DNA from: Pisaster brevispinus
Taxonomy: Eukaryota > Echinodermata > Asteroidea > Forcipulatida > Asteriidae
Length of the DNA: 64,000 nt
Direction: 5' to 3'
NCBI GenBank assembly: GCA_023634235.1
Contig: JAMKCF010000020.1
Location: 8,308,001-8,372,000, forward strand
Shown here piece after piece: positions 1 through 12,050 of this stretch (position 1 is the first letter of the stretch; every line of letters starts with the position of its first letter). A program made the translations under genes and the position numbers. The notes beneath the pieces were generated by a model. That model was not told the origin of the DNA, ran no database searches, and was given only the letters and a program-made list of their open reading frames with translations.

Positions 1-348
1 CACGGCCTGGGGGTTCTGTGCTTAAGCTTTTTTTTAGGAGACTTGGTAAATTTAGGCTTTAAAGTTTCGGCTTGGGAACAGGAGAAGGCTTCATGAAAAC
101 TGGCAGCAAGTCGGTTTGGGAAAAAACACATTTTCGGGGGTGTTTTTTCTGGGGTAGTTAGCAAAAATTCCAAATGGCCGACCTGAAAAGAAATCTAAAG
201 TTAGTTTTCCTGCCGGAAACATACATGTTTGATTGGTTTTCAAGAGGCTGAGGGACTTAAAAAAAAAGAAAAAAAAAAGAATTGTTTGAATATTTAGCAT
301 TTAGCACTGGTTGCTATGAAGTCTTGCGTGTGGGTGTGAGTGCCTTTT

Positions 349-398
349 GTGCACCCATTAATCTCTATGATTTAATAGAGATCAATGGGTGCACCCAT
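349..398. repeat. Micro-palindrome flanked by 10-bp direct repeats
   Basis: The sequence gtgcacccat occurs at 349-358 and again at 389-398. Between them is a palindromic core, atctctat at 361-368 and atagagat at 375-382. Bases 349-368 and 375-394 form a 20-bp stem with one mismatch and a 6-nt loop. The layout looks like a very small insertion with a target duplication. A second copy with the same core lies 97 bp downstream. Confidence 0.7.
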
Positions 399-445
399 CT
401 CAGCCTCGCTACCATGGGCAGCGCACCATATCGATAATTTGAGGG

Positions 446-497
446 GGTTATGAGCATTGATCTCTATTATATAATAGAGATCAAAGGTTATGAGCAT
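446..497. repeat. Micro-palindrome flanked by 12-bp direct repeats
   Basis: The 12-mer ggttatgagcat occurs at 446-457 and 486-497. Bases 457-484 form a perfect 28-bp palindrome built on the same atctctat/atagagat core as the copy at 349-398. In both copies the direct repeats begin exactly 40 bp apart. Confidence 0.7.
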
Positions 498-2449
498 ACA
501 ATTATGAGCAAGCAAGGCATGCTGGGAAAAAATGGCGCGGCGAGATCGATCACCTCTGGAAACGAGGTTGCAAGACAGGCACCCTCGCTCACTTGTACTT
601 TTTGCGCCATTTGATGCATATGCGTAGTGAGTACCTGGAACACAATGCTTAATAATAACATTGAGCTGTCGTCTGCTTACGAGGTGTCTTCAAAGTGAAA
701 TGTTTTCATCACAAAACTGGGGTAAGAACGGATTTCTACGTTTAGTTTTTAAATTGTAATGTATGGAAATGGTTTATAGGTCATTTGACGTTTATCTATG
801 TGTTAAAATTGCCTAAAAAGGACAACTTTTGGCAGCAAGTTTTGTGACTGTTGTAGTGTTTACGTTTACGGTTTAGTAATACACACGCAATCCCACCAAT
901 TTCCACACAGCGGCGAGAGACATGAACATACCATCGTCTGAGGAGGGAGGTAGAAATGTCAAACATGTAATACGTAGTCGTTGCCTGTGGTGTTTTCTGT
1001 AGTCCTGCACATTGTCGTTGGTAATTATTATTACGAGTTTCTTTGAAAGTAGTTCTTGAATAATAATAAGTTGAAATGTCTCTGCAATGCTTGTTCTGTT
1101 GTGCCACAAACAAACTCACAGTCACTCGAGTCATAGACAGTCTAGAAATATAGATCAAGTGTGGTGACACAGCTGACAGTGATAGTGATAGTGATGATTG
1201 TGTGTATATTGCGTATACAACTACAACAATTGTTCTGTAGTCTCGACTCGTTTAGTCCATCCCCAGTCATGACTGTGCAAACTCAGTCAGAGTTTTTGAC
1301 CAGTTCCACAACAACCGTACCACGACGAGCCCATCATAGACATTCTGACCATACACAGGCATCATTCAATGGTTTAAATAGATCCTTTCCATTGACCTTA
1401 TGCATTGATGTCATAAAGCCACCATCTTAAAGGTACACTGATGATGAAACAATGGAACCTCACAGATTTGTATGCACGGCGCACAGGATTGGCCCTCTAG
1501 GCAAGGGCGCCATCAGCTGGTGACAGTTGTGGCTAGTTTCTAGGGAAATTCCTGTGAGCAATGGATTTATGGCTAGGCCTCTTACAATTAAACATTACAA
1601 AAAACACTGTCAACTTTTGATATTGTACCTGCCAGTGGCAGCAAACAAACCTGGTAAACCACTTCAATTTCAGTTCACTGCACATCTTACCTTAGAACCG
1701 TTCATCCCCATATCTAACCTCAATGTCATGTTCTTCCCATCTTCTTTAAACTCAATCATTATGTATTCTCTACTCTTGACCAACTCAAAATTTTCGTTTA
1801 TTTCCATTGCAAATCAAAATATACACGTTATTGCTGGAAGTTCAAATGAACAGACAAAGCAAAAGCGACCCAATGAACTAGGTTAAAACAAGAAAGTAAA
1901 TCATAACTTGTGGTCACAGAACTGAAGGACGAACAGAGAAGAAGCTACTGTAGATAATTAAAGACGAGATGTTTTTCACAAAAGTTCTTAAAACCACCCA
2001 AAAATGACCTTGTTTCCATCAATACTATTCAAAAGAAGCATCTTTAAGATCTGATTGATAAATTATTGTACATGTATAAGGAAACTTCCTTTTGTGTTTG
2101 GAAACTTCAATTTTTTCACACTGTAAGAAAACTGTCATCCACATGGTTGTATAAAATTGCATTGAGAACCCAAGGAGGCCACAGGTGCACTCAATGCTTA
2201 ATTGTTACTGCGACAGCCTGCATTCAGATTTCCATTTCCATCTTTCTTTTCTATATATCCCTTTTCACAGAATATTTTCGGTCCTTGTGTGGAACGTTTC
2301 TACAAAGTTATTCCATGAATGAAGATCATCAGCTTTAACTTCACTCATTCTTTTGAAGTTCTGGTAAGTTAAATAAAATATTAATCTATAACAAGCAACA
2401 CTTTTTTGGAACCACTATCTTTGATAAAAACTGATCATCCCTCTTTGCT

Positions 2450-3835
2450 CTTATGTACCTCAAGTCACTCAACCCAATAAGTACCCCTTATTTCTACCGC
2501 CGGGATCTACCCCCTAAATATACTGGACCCATTTCTACCATCCTTGATCCCAAACCCGTCCCCACTTTGCATCTCACATTGCTGTCACTCTGGATCCTCC
2601 CCTAAAATATTTACTGCCCCATTTTTACCATCCTTGATCCCAAACACCCATCCCCACTTTGCTGCTACTCTGGATCCTCCCCCATTATGTTACCATTTCT
2701 ACGGCCCTACTGACTAAATCCCAAACACCCATCCCCACTTTGCTGCTACTCTGGATCCTCCCCCATTATGTTACCATTTCTACGGCCCTACTGTCTAAAT
2801 CCCAAACATGCCTCCCTCTTTGCTGTCACTCTGGATCCTCCTCTTTTACCCCTTCTACTGCCCTACTGTATAAATCCCAAACACCCGCCCCCACTTTGCT
2901 GTCACTCTGATCCTCCCCAAACCTATTACCCCTTCGACTGCCCTACAGCACAAATCTCAAACAAGCAGTCCATTTTGCTGTCACTCTAGATCATCCCTAA
3001 CATGTTACCCCTTCTATTGCCTCACTGAATCAATCCAAATTATGCACCCCACTTTCCCATTAGTCTGGATCCTCCCCCAACATGTTACCACCTCTAGTGC
3101 CTACTGTATAAATTCCAAATGCATCCCACTTTGCTGTCACTTTGGATCCTCCCCTACATGTTACCCCTTCTATTGCCTTACTGTATCAATCCAAAATATG
3201 CACCCCACTTTGCTATCATTCTGGATCCTCCCCTAACATGTTACCCCTTCTACTGCCCTACTGTAGAAATCCCAAATATACATCCCACTTTGCTTTCACT
3301 CTGGATCCTCCCCTTTCAAGTTACCCCTTCTATTGCCTTACTGTATAAATCCAAATTATGTACCCCACTTTGCTGTCACTCTGGATCCTCCCCTTTCATG
3401 TTACCCCTTCTACTTCCTAACTGTACAAATACCAAATGTGCATCACACTTTGCTGTACAAATCCCCAAAATGCATCTCACTTTCTGTTATCTGGCTCCTC
3501 CCCTTACATGTTACCCCTTCTATTGCCTTATTATACACCCCACTTTGCTATCATTCTGGATCCTCCCCTAACATGTTACCTTCTACTGCCCTACTGTACA
3601 AATCCCAAACATGCATCCCACTTTGCTGTTACTCTGGATCCTCCCCTAACAAGTTACCCCTTCTAGAGCCATTTTGTATCAGTTCCAAATGCATCCCACT
3701 TTGTGTCACTCTGGATCCACTCCCAACATTTTCCCCTTCATCGCCCTAGTGTATAAAATCCCAAACATGCATCCCACTTTGCTGTCACTCTGGATCCTCC
3801 CTAACATATTGCCACCTTTATAGTGCCGTCTACTT
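2450..3835 (+). repeat. 80-bp satellite array, left copy
   Basis: Diverged tandem units of about 80 bp, each with landmarks such as ctggatcctcccc, catgttaccccttct and ccactttgctgtcactc. The outermost units (2,450-2,650) are the most degenerate. They match the outermost unit of the right-arm array (30,340-30,420), so the arrays are homologous and inverted. Open frames of up to 150 codons are a by-product of the repeat lacking stops on this strand; I do not call them genes. Confidence 0.9.
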
Positions 3836-4547
3836 TGTCAATTCACTTACACCAATCCCTATTCATCCAAACTGTATTTCATGTATCTGCCGATGTGTCA
3901 TGTCGTCTTTCCCCACTGAATCCTATCAGTATCTATATCTGTGTTCCTTCTTATCAGCACCCCTCCCCTGTCTCCCGCTCTTGCACTTTTCTGAGGTTGA
4001 AATTGTAGATAGAGTTGCTAAAAGGAGGACATGCCTGATGTGGTTTTCAAAAGATTCATCACGTCCCAAAGACTGTTATGAAAAATTGTTGACCTATTTG
4101 GCTGGAGTAATTTCATGCATACAACTTTTTTTATATTTTTTATTGCAGTACATTCAAGATGATCTGACAATTAAATGCCTCAGTTCTAATGAGAGATGCA
4201 CAAGCTCAGCTGAAGAGAACACTTGGCTTCCCTCTTAACCATGAATTCAACTACGTCATCATCACTCTGCATCAAGCAACCTCAAATCTGTAACTTATAG
4301 AATTCTGGGATATTGAGGTAGGATTGTTACGTTAACACATTGTAAAAGGGCCTGTTTACACAACATTTACAGGACATCATCGTCCTCACTACTGGTCCTT
4401 AATACGTGATTCTTTAAAACCACATGTACTAGCGACTGTGCTTAAGCATACAGTATATGTATGCCAAGAAGATTTTTAACCAGTACAGAAGTGAAAAGAG
4501 TATTCTGACGATGTCTTGTATAATGTAAACAGACCTTTACTGTATAC
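3836..4547 (+). other. Arm sequence between satellite and MITE, no gene
   Basis: Unique sequence of the left arm, matched in reverse complement at about 17,320-18,020. It keeps short open frames, none with a recognisable domain, and the two copies differ by indels that would break any common frame. I see nothing to annotate beyond arm identity. Confidence 0.6.
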
Positions 4548-4863
4548 CAGCAGCGTAGCCAGGACTTTTTTGGTAGGGTGGGGCATCGCTTTGAAGTGGG
4601 GGGGGTGTCAGAGGGAGAGTGTTTGTCAGTGGGGAGAAGGGGGTCATGCTTTTATTTTGGAAGGGGGACGCTGCAGGGGGCCACCATCCTCATGGCATTT
4701 TGTGGCCGCGGTAGCGATCCGATTGCGATCGTTCACTGCATTAGTTTATACAAACAGGCATTTTCCTCTCTTCTTTTTCTTTTTATTTGAGCACTTACGT
4801 GATATTTTTAGCTGGGGGGGGGCACGTGCCCCTCCAGGCCCTCTCTAGGCCATGCCGCTGCTG
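4548..4863 (+). mobile_element. MITE with CAGCAGCGTAGCC-type ends (copy 1)
   Basis: The ends are inverted repeats: cagcagcgtagccagg on the left and a diverged ggccatgccgctgctg on the right. Subterminal G-runs and a ggggcacgtgcccc palindrome lie inside the right end. There is no coding capacity. The terminal sequence and layout suggest a non-autonomous hAT-like DNA transposon, but an 8-bp target duplication is not clearly preserved, so the superfamily is inference. The inverted copy at 16,974-17,315 shows that it predates the inverted duplication. Confidence 0.65.
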
Positions 4864-6031
4864 TTTATGTTGTCAATACTACTGCTTTTTCATTGCATTT
4901 AGGTACTTTCAACTAGATTTAAAAAACAAATACAAAGCTAACGTTAATAGTGTATCACATCTAAACGGACTGTGTATCATCTGTAATCTTAAAACGTCTC
5001 TTCGAAACTGATCAGGGTCCTACTTTATAGAAACGACAAGCTGCTACAACATCTTCTAATTTTTAGAACCGACTCAACTTCATGTGTAGATCAGCTATGA
5101 TGATGTCCTGGTTCGTTAGATTAATGTATGGATGTATGTGTAGTAAGTTGAATCGTTTAGCGCTGACCTAGCCTTTAAGATGGTGTTACTTGTAGTCACA
5201 AGTTTGCTGAGGTTTTAGAGTGCTACAAAGGGTAAGATAAAGTAAGAAACAAATTTGTTCTGCACTATGCATGTGTTACACGTATCAAAAAGGACATTTT
5301 CCTGATGCTTTTTAAACTTCAACAACTAATCAGGCAGTATACCGTTTGTGTATGGTACCTGTCTCCAAACAAACAACTCGACTCACAGCGATACGTTAAC
5401 ATTATTTACCAGACTATTATTGCCTTGTAGACTCAAAAAAGGTAAAAAACATGTCGAACTTGTCTTCTAGGTTTAGAGAAATAGGAATGAATAGAGCCCC
5501 CCTTCATTTTGCTTTAAAAAACATACACTGTAGAGTTAAACATCAGATATTGCTATTTGCTAGTGTTACCTTACAGATAAATTGTAGTTTAAGTTTGTAT
5601 TTGCCAGAACTGAGCTGTACTTTTATGTTAATCATGGGAATCCGTTATTCCTAACTATGCAAGTATAAATGTGCCTTTTAGCCATGGTAGATATAACTTT
5701 TGAGGTTAAAACTTACATGTTATTTTTGTAAAACATAATGTAGAACGTTTTAAGCCGTTAAACCAGAGGAATTCTGAATTGTGTTTGTAATAAAATGGTA
5801 GCAATGTATGGACATGAAGTTAAGCATTTTAAAAGGGTGTTTAGAGATTTTTAAGACTTAAAACTGAAAATTTTATGGTTTTTGTAACCAGAATGCATAA
5901 ATTTTGTATTAGAGCAGTTTGAGCATCATAATAAGTATGTTATGGTACTTTTAAGCTCTTAATTAAACAATACAAAAAAAATTATGGTTTTTCGCACAAA
6001 ATTTTCATTTTTCAAAGATTTTTTTTTCAAA

Positions 6032-6203
6032 ATGAAAATAAATTAACGAGCGTGCGTTTCAGCCCATTTTAAAAAATTGAAAGACCATAAATTTCATATT
6101 TTTCCAAAAAAAAAAAATGAAAAATAATCAACGAGCGTGCGTTTCAGCCGATTTAAGAAAAACGAAAGACCGTTAATTTTTCGGTCATTTGAATTTTTTT
6201 TTT
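6032..6203. repeat. Two-copy tandem duplication, about 86 bp
   Basis: The motif aacgagcgtgcgtttcagcc begins at 6,044 and recurs at 6,130, with matching A-rich flanks on both sides. It is a diverged two-unit tandem repeat without coding potential. Confidence 0.6.
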
Positions 6204-6384
6204 TTTTTTACCCCCTTCGAAAATTAAAAAAAAATTTTGTCCACCCCTCTTTTCTCTCTCTCTCCCTGTCCACCTCCCCCTCCTTCCTCCGTCCTGGCGT
6301 GCCTCTCGTGCATCGTGCGTGGTGCTTGTTAGTGCGTGTTAGTTAGTGCATGTTAGTATACATTATATCTTTCCTCTTACCTTG

Positions 6385-6475
6385 CGACTTGCCGGGATTC
6401 GAACCCAAGCATGTCATCCGATCTTGCTCTCCACGTGCGTGACCTTGTCCGCTAGGCCATCGGCGATCCACACCA
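6385..6475 (-). repeat. tRNA-derived SINE head or tRNA pseudogene
   Basis: Read on the minus strand, the segment has an A-box-like gatggcctagcgg, a variable-arm-like insertion and a perfect B box gggttcgaatccc, in the order of a class II (Ser/Leu-type) tRNA. The acceptor arms do not pair well, so a functional tRNA is unlikely. A SINE head is the better explanation, but its 3' body could not be delimited. Confidence 0.55.
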
Positions 6476-7065
6476 AGGCAATAATTTTCAACCGTGATGA
6501 ATATTAGAACCACGTGTTGTATATATAAACACACGTTGATAAATGTAAAATATATAGTGTAAATGGCGCCCTCTGTTGACTGTGCAGGGCGCCCTCTGTT
6601 GTTTTTAAAGGGCGCCCTCTTTGACAAATATTGTTTATTTAAAACTCCCACCACTGAAAACAAATTGTTTCCCTTTTATAATATGGAGATTAAATATATT
6701 TATTATTTAACATTTGTTGTGTCTTTGCTATTTAAAGTTTTTAACCAGTCTGATTTTGTGTTCTTAACGAAATATGCATTTTTAAGTTTGACATAATAAA
6801 TTAACACAAACCAAGCGGGAAAGTTAAGGTGCTGAAAGTGTACCTCTTTATTCAAACCAATTTTCATAAAAAATATAAAATGACATACATTTTTAAACAT
6901 AATTTCAAAGCATTTGTATTTGTTTTCTTCTACAATTAAAATATCAACAGATCCAAATGATTATTTTGTATTAACATTTTCCAACAGATGTTTCCACAAA
7001 AATAATAAGTTAATTATTGTCGAAAATTTTTCCTGAAAATACAAAAAACTCACATTTTCAAAAAT

Positions 7066-7675
7066 GTATTTCAAGGTTTCGTGAATTTAAAAAGAAAGAA
7101 AGAGAGAAAGACATAAAAAAGGAACAAAGTAATAAAGAAAAAAATAAATAGATCAGTAAATCAATCAATCAATTAATAAAGAAATAGCAAAATCAATAAA
7201 TACATAAATATATATTTTTTAAATATAAATATATAAATAACTAAATACAAATGTATAAAATACGTAGGGGGAGATGGCCTTAGCTTTCGATCCAAACCGG
7301 ACCTTCGCAAAAAAGTAGAGATAATAAAAAACAAAAAAATAAATAGTTAAAACAATAAATAAATAAATTTAAAAGTAAATAAATAAACAAACAACTAAAT
7401 AAATACAAATATATATATATATATATATATGAAAAACAACGTATATATAACGTATAATATAACGTATTTCAAGGTTTCGTGAATTTAAAAAGAAAGAAAG
7501 AGAGAAAGACATAAAAAAGGAACAAAGTAATAAAGAAAAAAATAAATAGATCAGTAAATCAATCAATCAATTAATCAAGAAATAGCAAAATCAATAAATA
7601 CATAAATATATATTTTTTAAATATAAATATATAAATAACTAAATACAAATGTATAAAATACGTAGGGGGAGATGG
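7066..7675. repeat. 212-bp direct duplication in AT-rich tract
   Basis: Bases 7,066-7,277 recur at 7,464-7,675 almost without change, from gtatttcaaggtttcg to the terminal cgtagggggagatgg. The copies are separated by a 186-bp A/T-rich tract. The near identity implies a recent local duplication. Confidence 0.85.
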
Positions 7676-7785
7676 TTTTTATATATTTGTAATATATAAA
7701 TACAAATATATATATAGATATATCCAATGAAATCGTCTTCCATCACAATTCAGTGCTCGATACATCTCTGTAGAGCTATAACATT

Positions 7786-7886
7786 TAATAAATTCAGAAT
7801 ATGAGTTAAACATATTTATGTTTGATATGCCAGAGATATGCCAGAGATATGCCAGAGTTTGTTTAACTCATATTCTGAATTTATTA
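7786..7886. repeat. Perfect 26-bp inverted repeat with internal 13-mer repeats
   Basis: Bases 7,786-7,811 and 7,861-7,886 are exact reverse complements (26 bp). The 49-nt loop contains three copies of gatatgccaga. It could be a tiny foldback element; no target duplication is obvious. Confidence 0.75.
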
Positions 7887-7889
7887 CAT

Positions 7890-8680
7890 ATATATAGATA
7901 TATATAAAACAATAATAAAAAATATACACACACCATGTATAAATAAATTATTACATTATTACATTAATAAATAAATAAACAATAAAATAAATAAATAAAT
8001 AAATAAGTAAAGATGATAAAAAATATATATATATAGATAGATAAATAAATAAATGAATAAAAAACAATAAAACTAATAAAAAATTACATATACACCATGT
8101 ATAAATAAATTATTACATTATTACATTAATAAATAAATAAACTATAAAATAAATTAATAGATTAATTCAAAAATAAATAAATTTAAAAATAAACTAATAA
8201 ATAAACAATTAAATAAATAAATAATTAAATAAATAAAAAAAAATAAAAATAAAAAAATTATATAACAACTTAATACATAGCCCACAGAACTGAACTTGAA
8301 TCCTTTACATCCAGAACCACGAACCCAATATCAAGTGGAATCCAGACTTTTTGTCTCGATATAATGAAAAATAAATTAATAAAAAACAGAATAAAACAAT
8401 AATAAAAAAATTATATATACACCATGTATAAATAAATTACAACATTATTACATTAATAAATAAATAAAAAAAAAAAAAAAAAAAATAAGCTAAGATAATA
8501 AAAAATATAAATAGTTTAAACAATCAAATAAATAAATAATTAAATAAATAAACAATTAAAAAAAAAAGAAAACTATATAACAACTTAATACATAGTCCAC
8601 AGAACTTGAATCCTTTACATCCAGAACCACGAACCCAGTATCAAGTGGAATCCAGACTTTTTGTCTCGATATAAAAATCC
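7890..8680. repeat. TAAA-rich simple sequence with repeated blocks
   Basis: Mostly TAAA-type low complexity. Three related blocks contain accatgtataaataaatta, near 7,933, 8,094 and 8,421. A second block (8,259-8,364) recurs at 8,574-8,674, ending in ttgtctcgatataa both times. This looks like slippage and local duplication, not a gene. Confidence 0.7.
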
Positions 8681-10769
8681 TTAACGATATTACGCTCTAA
8701 GAGTTGTAATCCAAAACACCCAAAGTTCTTCAGAGCACAAGTATGTATCCTAGAAACAGTCTGATGTAGAATGTCAGGTGTTCCATCTATGTTATTATCA
8801 GATGTTCCATCTGGGTTATCATCAAAATGACTGCAACATTGTTCATGGTATTTATTCTGCAGAGCATCTGCTTTTAACAGCATTCACTATTACAAAGTAT
8901 CAGCTATGCAAGGCTTGTTGCATTATTAAGATGGCTGCAGAGCGGCAATCCTTTCTTTTTGTAGATTCCAAAGCTCCCCGTGAGCCCAATCTGGAGTTTC
9001 CTGTACAAAAAAGAATAAATAATTGTCATTAATTACTTCATTTTCAAGTAAAGATTGTGAAAAGGGAACAGCAAACTGATCATTGCCTTGAAAATATCAT
9101 TAATATATTGGGTTGTCATTCTGTAGCCTCACTGTCCCCCCCCCAAAAAAAAAAAAAAAAACCCAAGAGACAACAAAACAAAACAAAACAAAACAAAACA
9201 AAACAAACCAGGAACCAGCAACCAGAAACCATGAAAACTTTCAACTAAATTCTGAGTAAACAGTAAACATGAAATAATGATGAGTTTAGTAAGAAAACTG
9301 TTGTTTAAAAAGAAACCCCAAAACTATTGATGGTTTGTTAAAAAAAAAAATTGTTTGTAAAATTGTAAAAAGATTCTGCACATTTGTATCAAAGGTTTTA
9401 AAGACAGAAAAATAAAATATGTTTCTCGAGAGAGAGAGAGGGGGAGAGGGGTGGGGGAGAAGGGGAGGTAATGATTTTTACCTGCAAATCATGGCGCACA
9501 CCTTGTTGTCCTTCACCTCTGGGGATGTCTCTCCATCAACTGGTTCTATTCTGAGGTGTCTCCACTCTTGATCAACTTCTGCCTCATCTCACAGCTTCAT
9601 ACAGGTGAGCTCCTCAAGGTAGTTTGACTCTAATTCCCCATCAACTTCACTCTGAGACCCTCAAAAGTAGAGTTAGCTTTCTCAGATGGGACAGACTGGA
9701 ATTGTTCAGATTCAATCACACAAATGAAACTGCCGAGAAATGAGATTGAAAAACCATGAACAAAGATAATAAAAGCACAAGCTGAGATCAATATAAAGAT
9801 CCAAAATAAAAACATTTAAAACGATTAGTTTAGTTTTCACTCATTGATTTCTCCAAAGAAAGTAATTTTAAATAATATAAAAGGAAAAGATGCCAAGTCT
9901 GCGAACACCCCCCCCCCCCCCGCCAATTTTCGCTCCTCGTGACTAAAATTATATCTTATGGTTACCTTTTCGACTTAAGTGAACATTTTTTTTTTAAATG
10001 ACTTTCTCTGGACCGATCACTGAGAAAACATGTAGTCTGATCATTGATTCAAACTGTCAATGTTGGTATTAAAGCAAGCATAGACATGCTGGATGGCTGG
10101 GGCCTGTAAACCAACACTGATGTAGGCCCTTTATGTCAATTAATGATCAATCTAAAAAATAAAAAAAGCCACGATAAGACACTTCTCATCAACAACTTTT
10201 CTATTACCAAAAAACACATGCCTTATTTTTTTCCCTAGAAAGCCGCACGAACGCGACGCGCTGTACACGCAGCAAACAATGCACTGTACCTGTAACAACC
10301 AATGTACTAACTACCCTATAGCAACCAATGTACTATATCCATAGCAACATCAGCTTTGTGGTAGTCAAATGGCTAAACACCTTTTGTTCATGTATGGTGA
10401 GTTTTAAAACAAAACTGACTGCTTTTTACTCGTGCTATGGTTAAAACTACGACCCCCTCTCGGTGATCCCCGGAGCGATCTATTTTCTTGAGACAAAGCC
10501 GACCTAGGGAAATAGAACGCTACATTTAGAATAAAGAATACTACATTTAAAGTGGTGGTTACTGGTATAGTGTACATGTGTAGTTAGTCACTCACTCTCA
10601 GGCCTACTTGTTCTTCTATTTAATAATATGTTGCGACATGGAGCCACGGGAAATAGATGAGCGGTCATGAGTCTAATGTGAGTTTGTTTGTGGTGTCTTT
10701 CAATTTTTGAAGCTGTTTATGTGGTCAGTAGGGCCTACTCAACGTCAGAACATACACTGAAAGAGGGAG

Positions 10770-12050
10770 ATCCATGAAACATACACATGGTCATCTTGAC
10801 CCAGTCCATGGGGTTTTAGTGTTAAAAAAAATATAAAAAATTGAAAAAATAATATTTTGACGTACGAAAATTCATACTGTACATTATGCACATAATCAAT
10901 GCATATACTCAAAATTTTGAACGGTCAGTTTCGCACGTCCAGACCCCGGCCGGGCACCAGTAAATAATTGAATAGAAGTGTCCAAGAAACACACCCATGG
11001 TCATCTTGACCATAGGGTTTCAGTGTTTTTAAATAGATTTTTGACAAATTAATATTTTAGTGACTTACAAACATCCTACCGTAAATTGTATACACTTAAT
11101 CAAGTTATTCCAAATTCTGAACGTTGTTCTTTATCGCACGGCCACAACCCCTCCTGTTTTAACGAACATTCAAGACCCCCTCGTCCAACTCTTTTATTTT
11201 CCCTTTTATAAATGTTATATAGCGGTAAATAACAAGTATTAAACCTCTTTTATCAATCGGTTGGTGTGCCGTCCGGCCCAAACGGTCGTACAGCCGGACA
11301 TGTGAAACTGTACATTATAAAAACGGAACTAGTATTATAGCAAACTTACCAAAAAAATTAAATGAAGAAAAAAGAAGAAATAAACAATAATAAGTAATAA
11401 CAAATAAAGAAAACAATGAAAATCAAACAAACAAACAGACAAACAAACAAACACCCCAACACCCCCAACAGACAGACAAACAAACAAACATCCCAACAAG
11501 CCTATACGGCTGGGACTAGTTGACCAATTAAAATGTATTCCTTTGCGCCGTTCCCTTTAATTTGAAATATGTTCAGTTGTGCCTGGCCCATGGAGTCTGA
11601 CCGTTCAAAATTTGAAATTGTACGCAGAGCAATGACAGTGGGATATTTGTCGTCAAAATTTATAATTTTTCAAAAATCTATAAACAACCTCCTCTTTAAT
11701 TCTGTATGTAGCGGTGAAACTGACCATTCAAAATTCGGAATGCAAAGGAATGTAATAAATTTTAACCTTTGTTAGGCAGGCGCTGCCACTGGCATGCGAT
11801 TGTCGAACCACGTCAATTTTGTATGCACAGAACGGATTTTGTACGTTAAATTAATAATGTTGTAAATCCATACAAAACACTAAAACCCCATTGGCCGGGT
11901 CAAGGTGACCGTGGATGTGTTCCTTGGACCCTCCTCTTTCATTCTGTATGTAGTGGTGCCTGGCCATCATGCCCATGGGGACTGGACATGTGAAACTGAC
12001 CGTCAAAAATTAGGAGCAAATGCATTGATAACGTGCATAACTATGTAAAG
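10770..12050. repeat. Diverged direct and inverted repeat cluster
   Basis: A segment with landmarks catggtcatcttgacc and gaacggtcagtttc at 10,770-10,940 recurs in direct orientation at about 10,975-11,130. It recurs again with inverted landmarks (aaaccccattggccggg, caaggtgacc) at about 11,870-12,010. The copies are diverged and non-coding. They may be remnants of a MITE with long inverted repeats. Confidence 0.5.

Larger units (their letters stand above)
1..1560. other. Non-coding stretch, no gene recognised
   Basis: I see no open frame here with a recognisable domain or a convincing coding pattern; the longest open frames are short and low in complexity. The notable content is two small palindromes (349-398 and 446-497, listed separately) and a homopurine run near 261-281. 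The sequence from about 500 to 1,500 is ordinary mixed-composition DNA. An unrecognised untranslated exon or promoter cannot be excluded. Confidence 0.5.
1570..5659 (+). repeat. Left arm of a large inverted duplication
   Basis: This segment is present in reverse complement in the right arm (16,171-18,383 and 27,369-31,610). Matching landmarks are the inner edge (ctaactatg at 5,651-5,659 against catagttag at 16,171-16,179), the MITE at 4,548-4,863, the 80-bp satellite, and the 2,280-2,385 block, which matches 30,460-30,580. The innermost 800 bp look about 95 percent identical by eye. The outer part (1,570-2,400) is clearly more diverged. No conserved reading frame runs through the arm. Confidence 0.85.

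Noticed and set aside
796..1430. Short open frames on both strands (89-124 codons)
   Set aside because: No domain, overlapping on both strands, ordinary for AT-rich non-coding DNA.
2659..3749. Plus-strand open frames up to 150 codons in the left array
   Set aside because: Same satellite in the opposite orientation; frames are interrupted by indels between units.
6385..6475. Functional tRNA-Ser or tRNA-Leu gene on the minus strand
   Set aside because: Good B box, but the acceptor arms do not pair.
8641..8883. 80-codon minus-strand frame with mixed composition
   Set aside because: No recognisable domain, no splice context, and adjacent to simple repeats.
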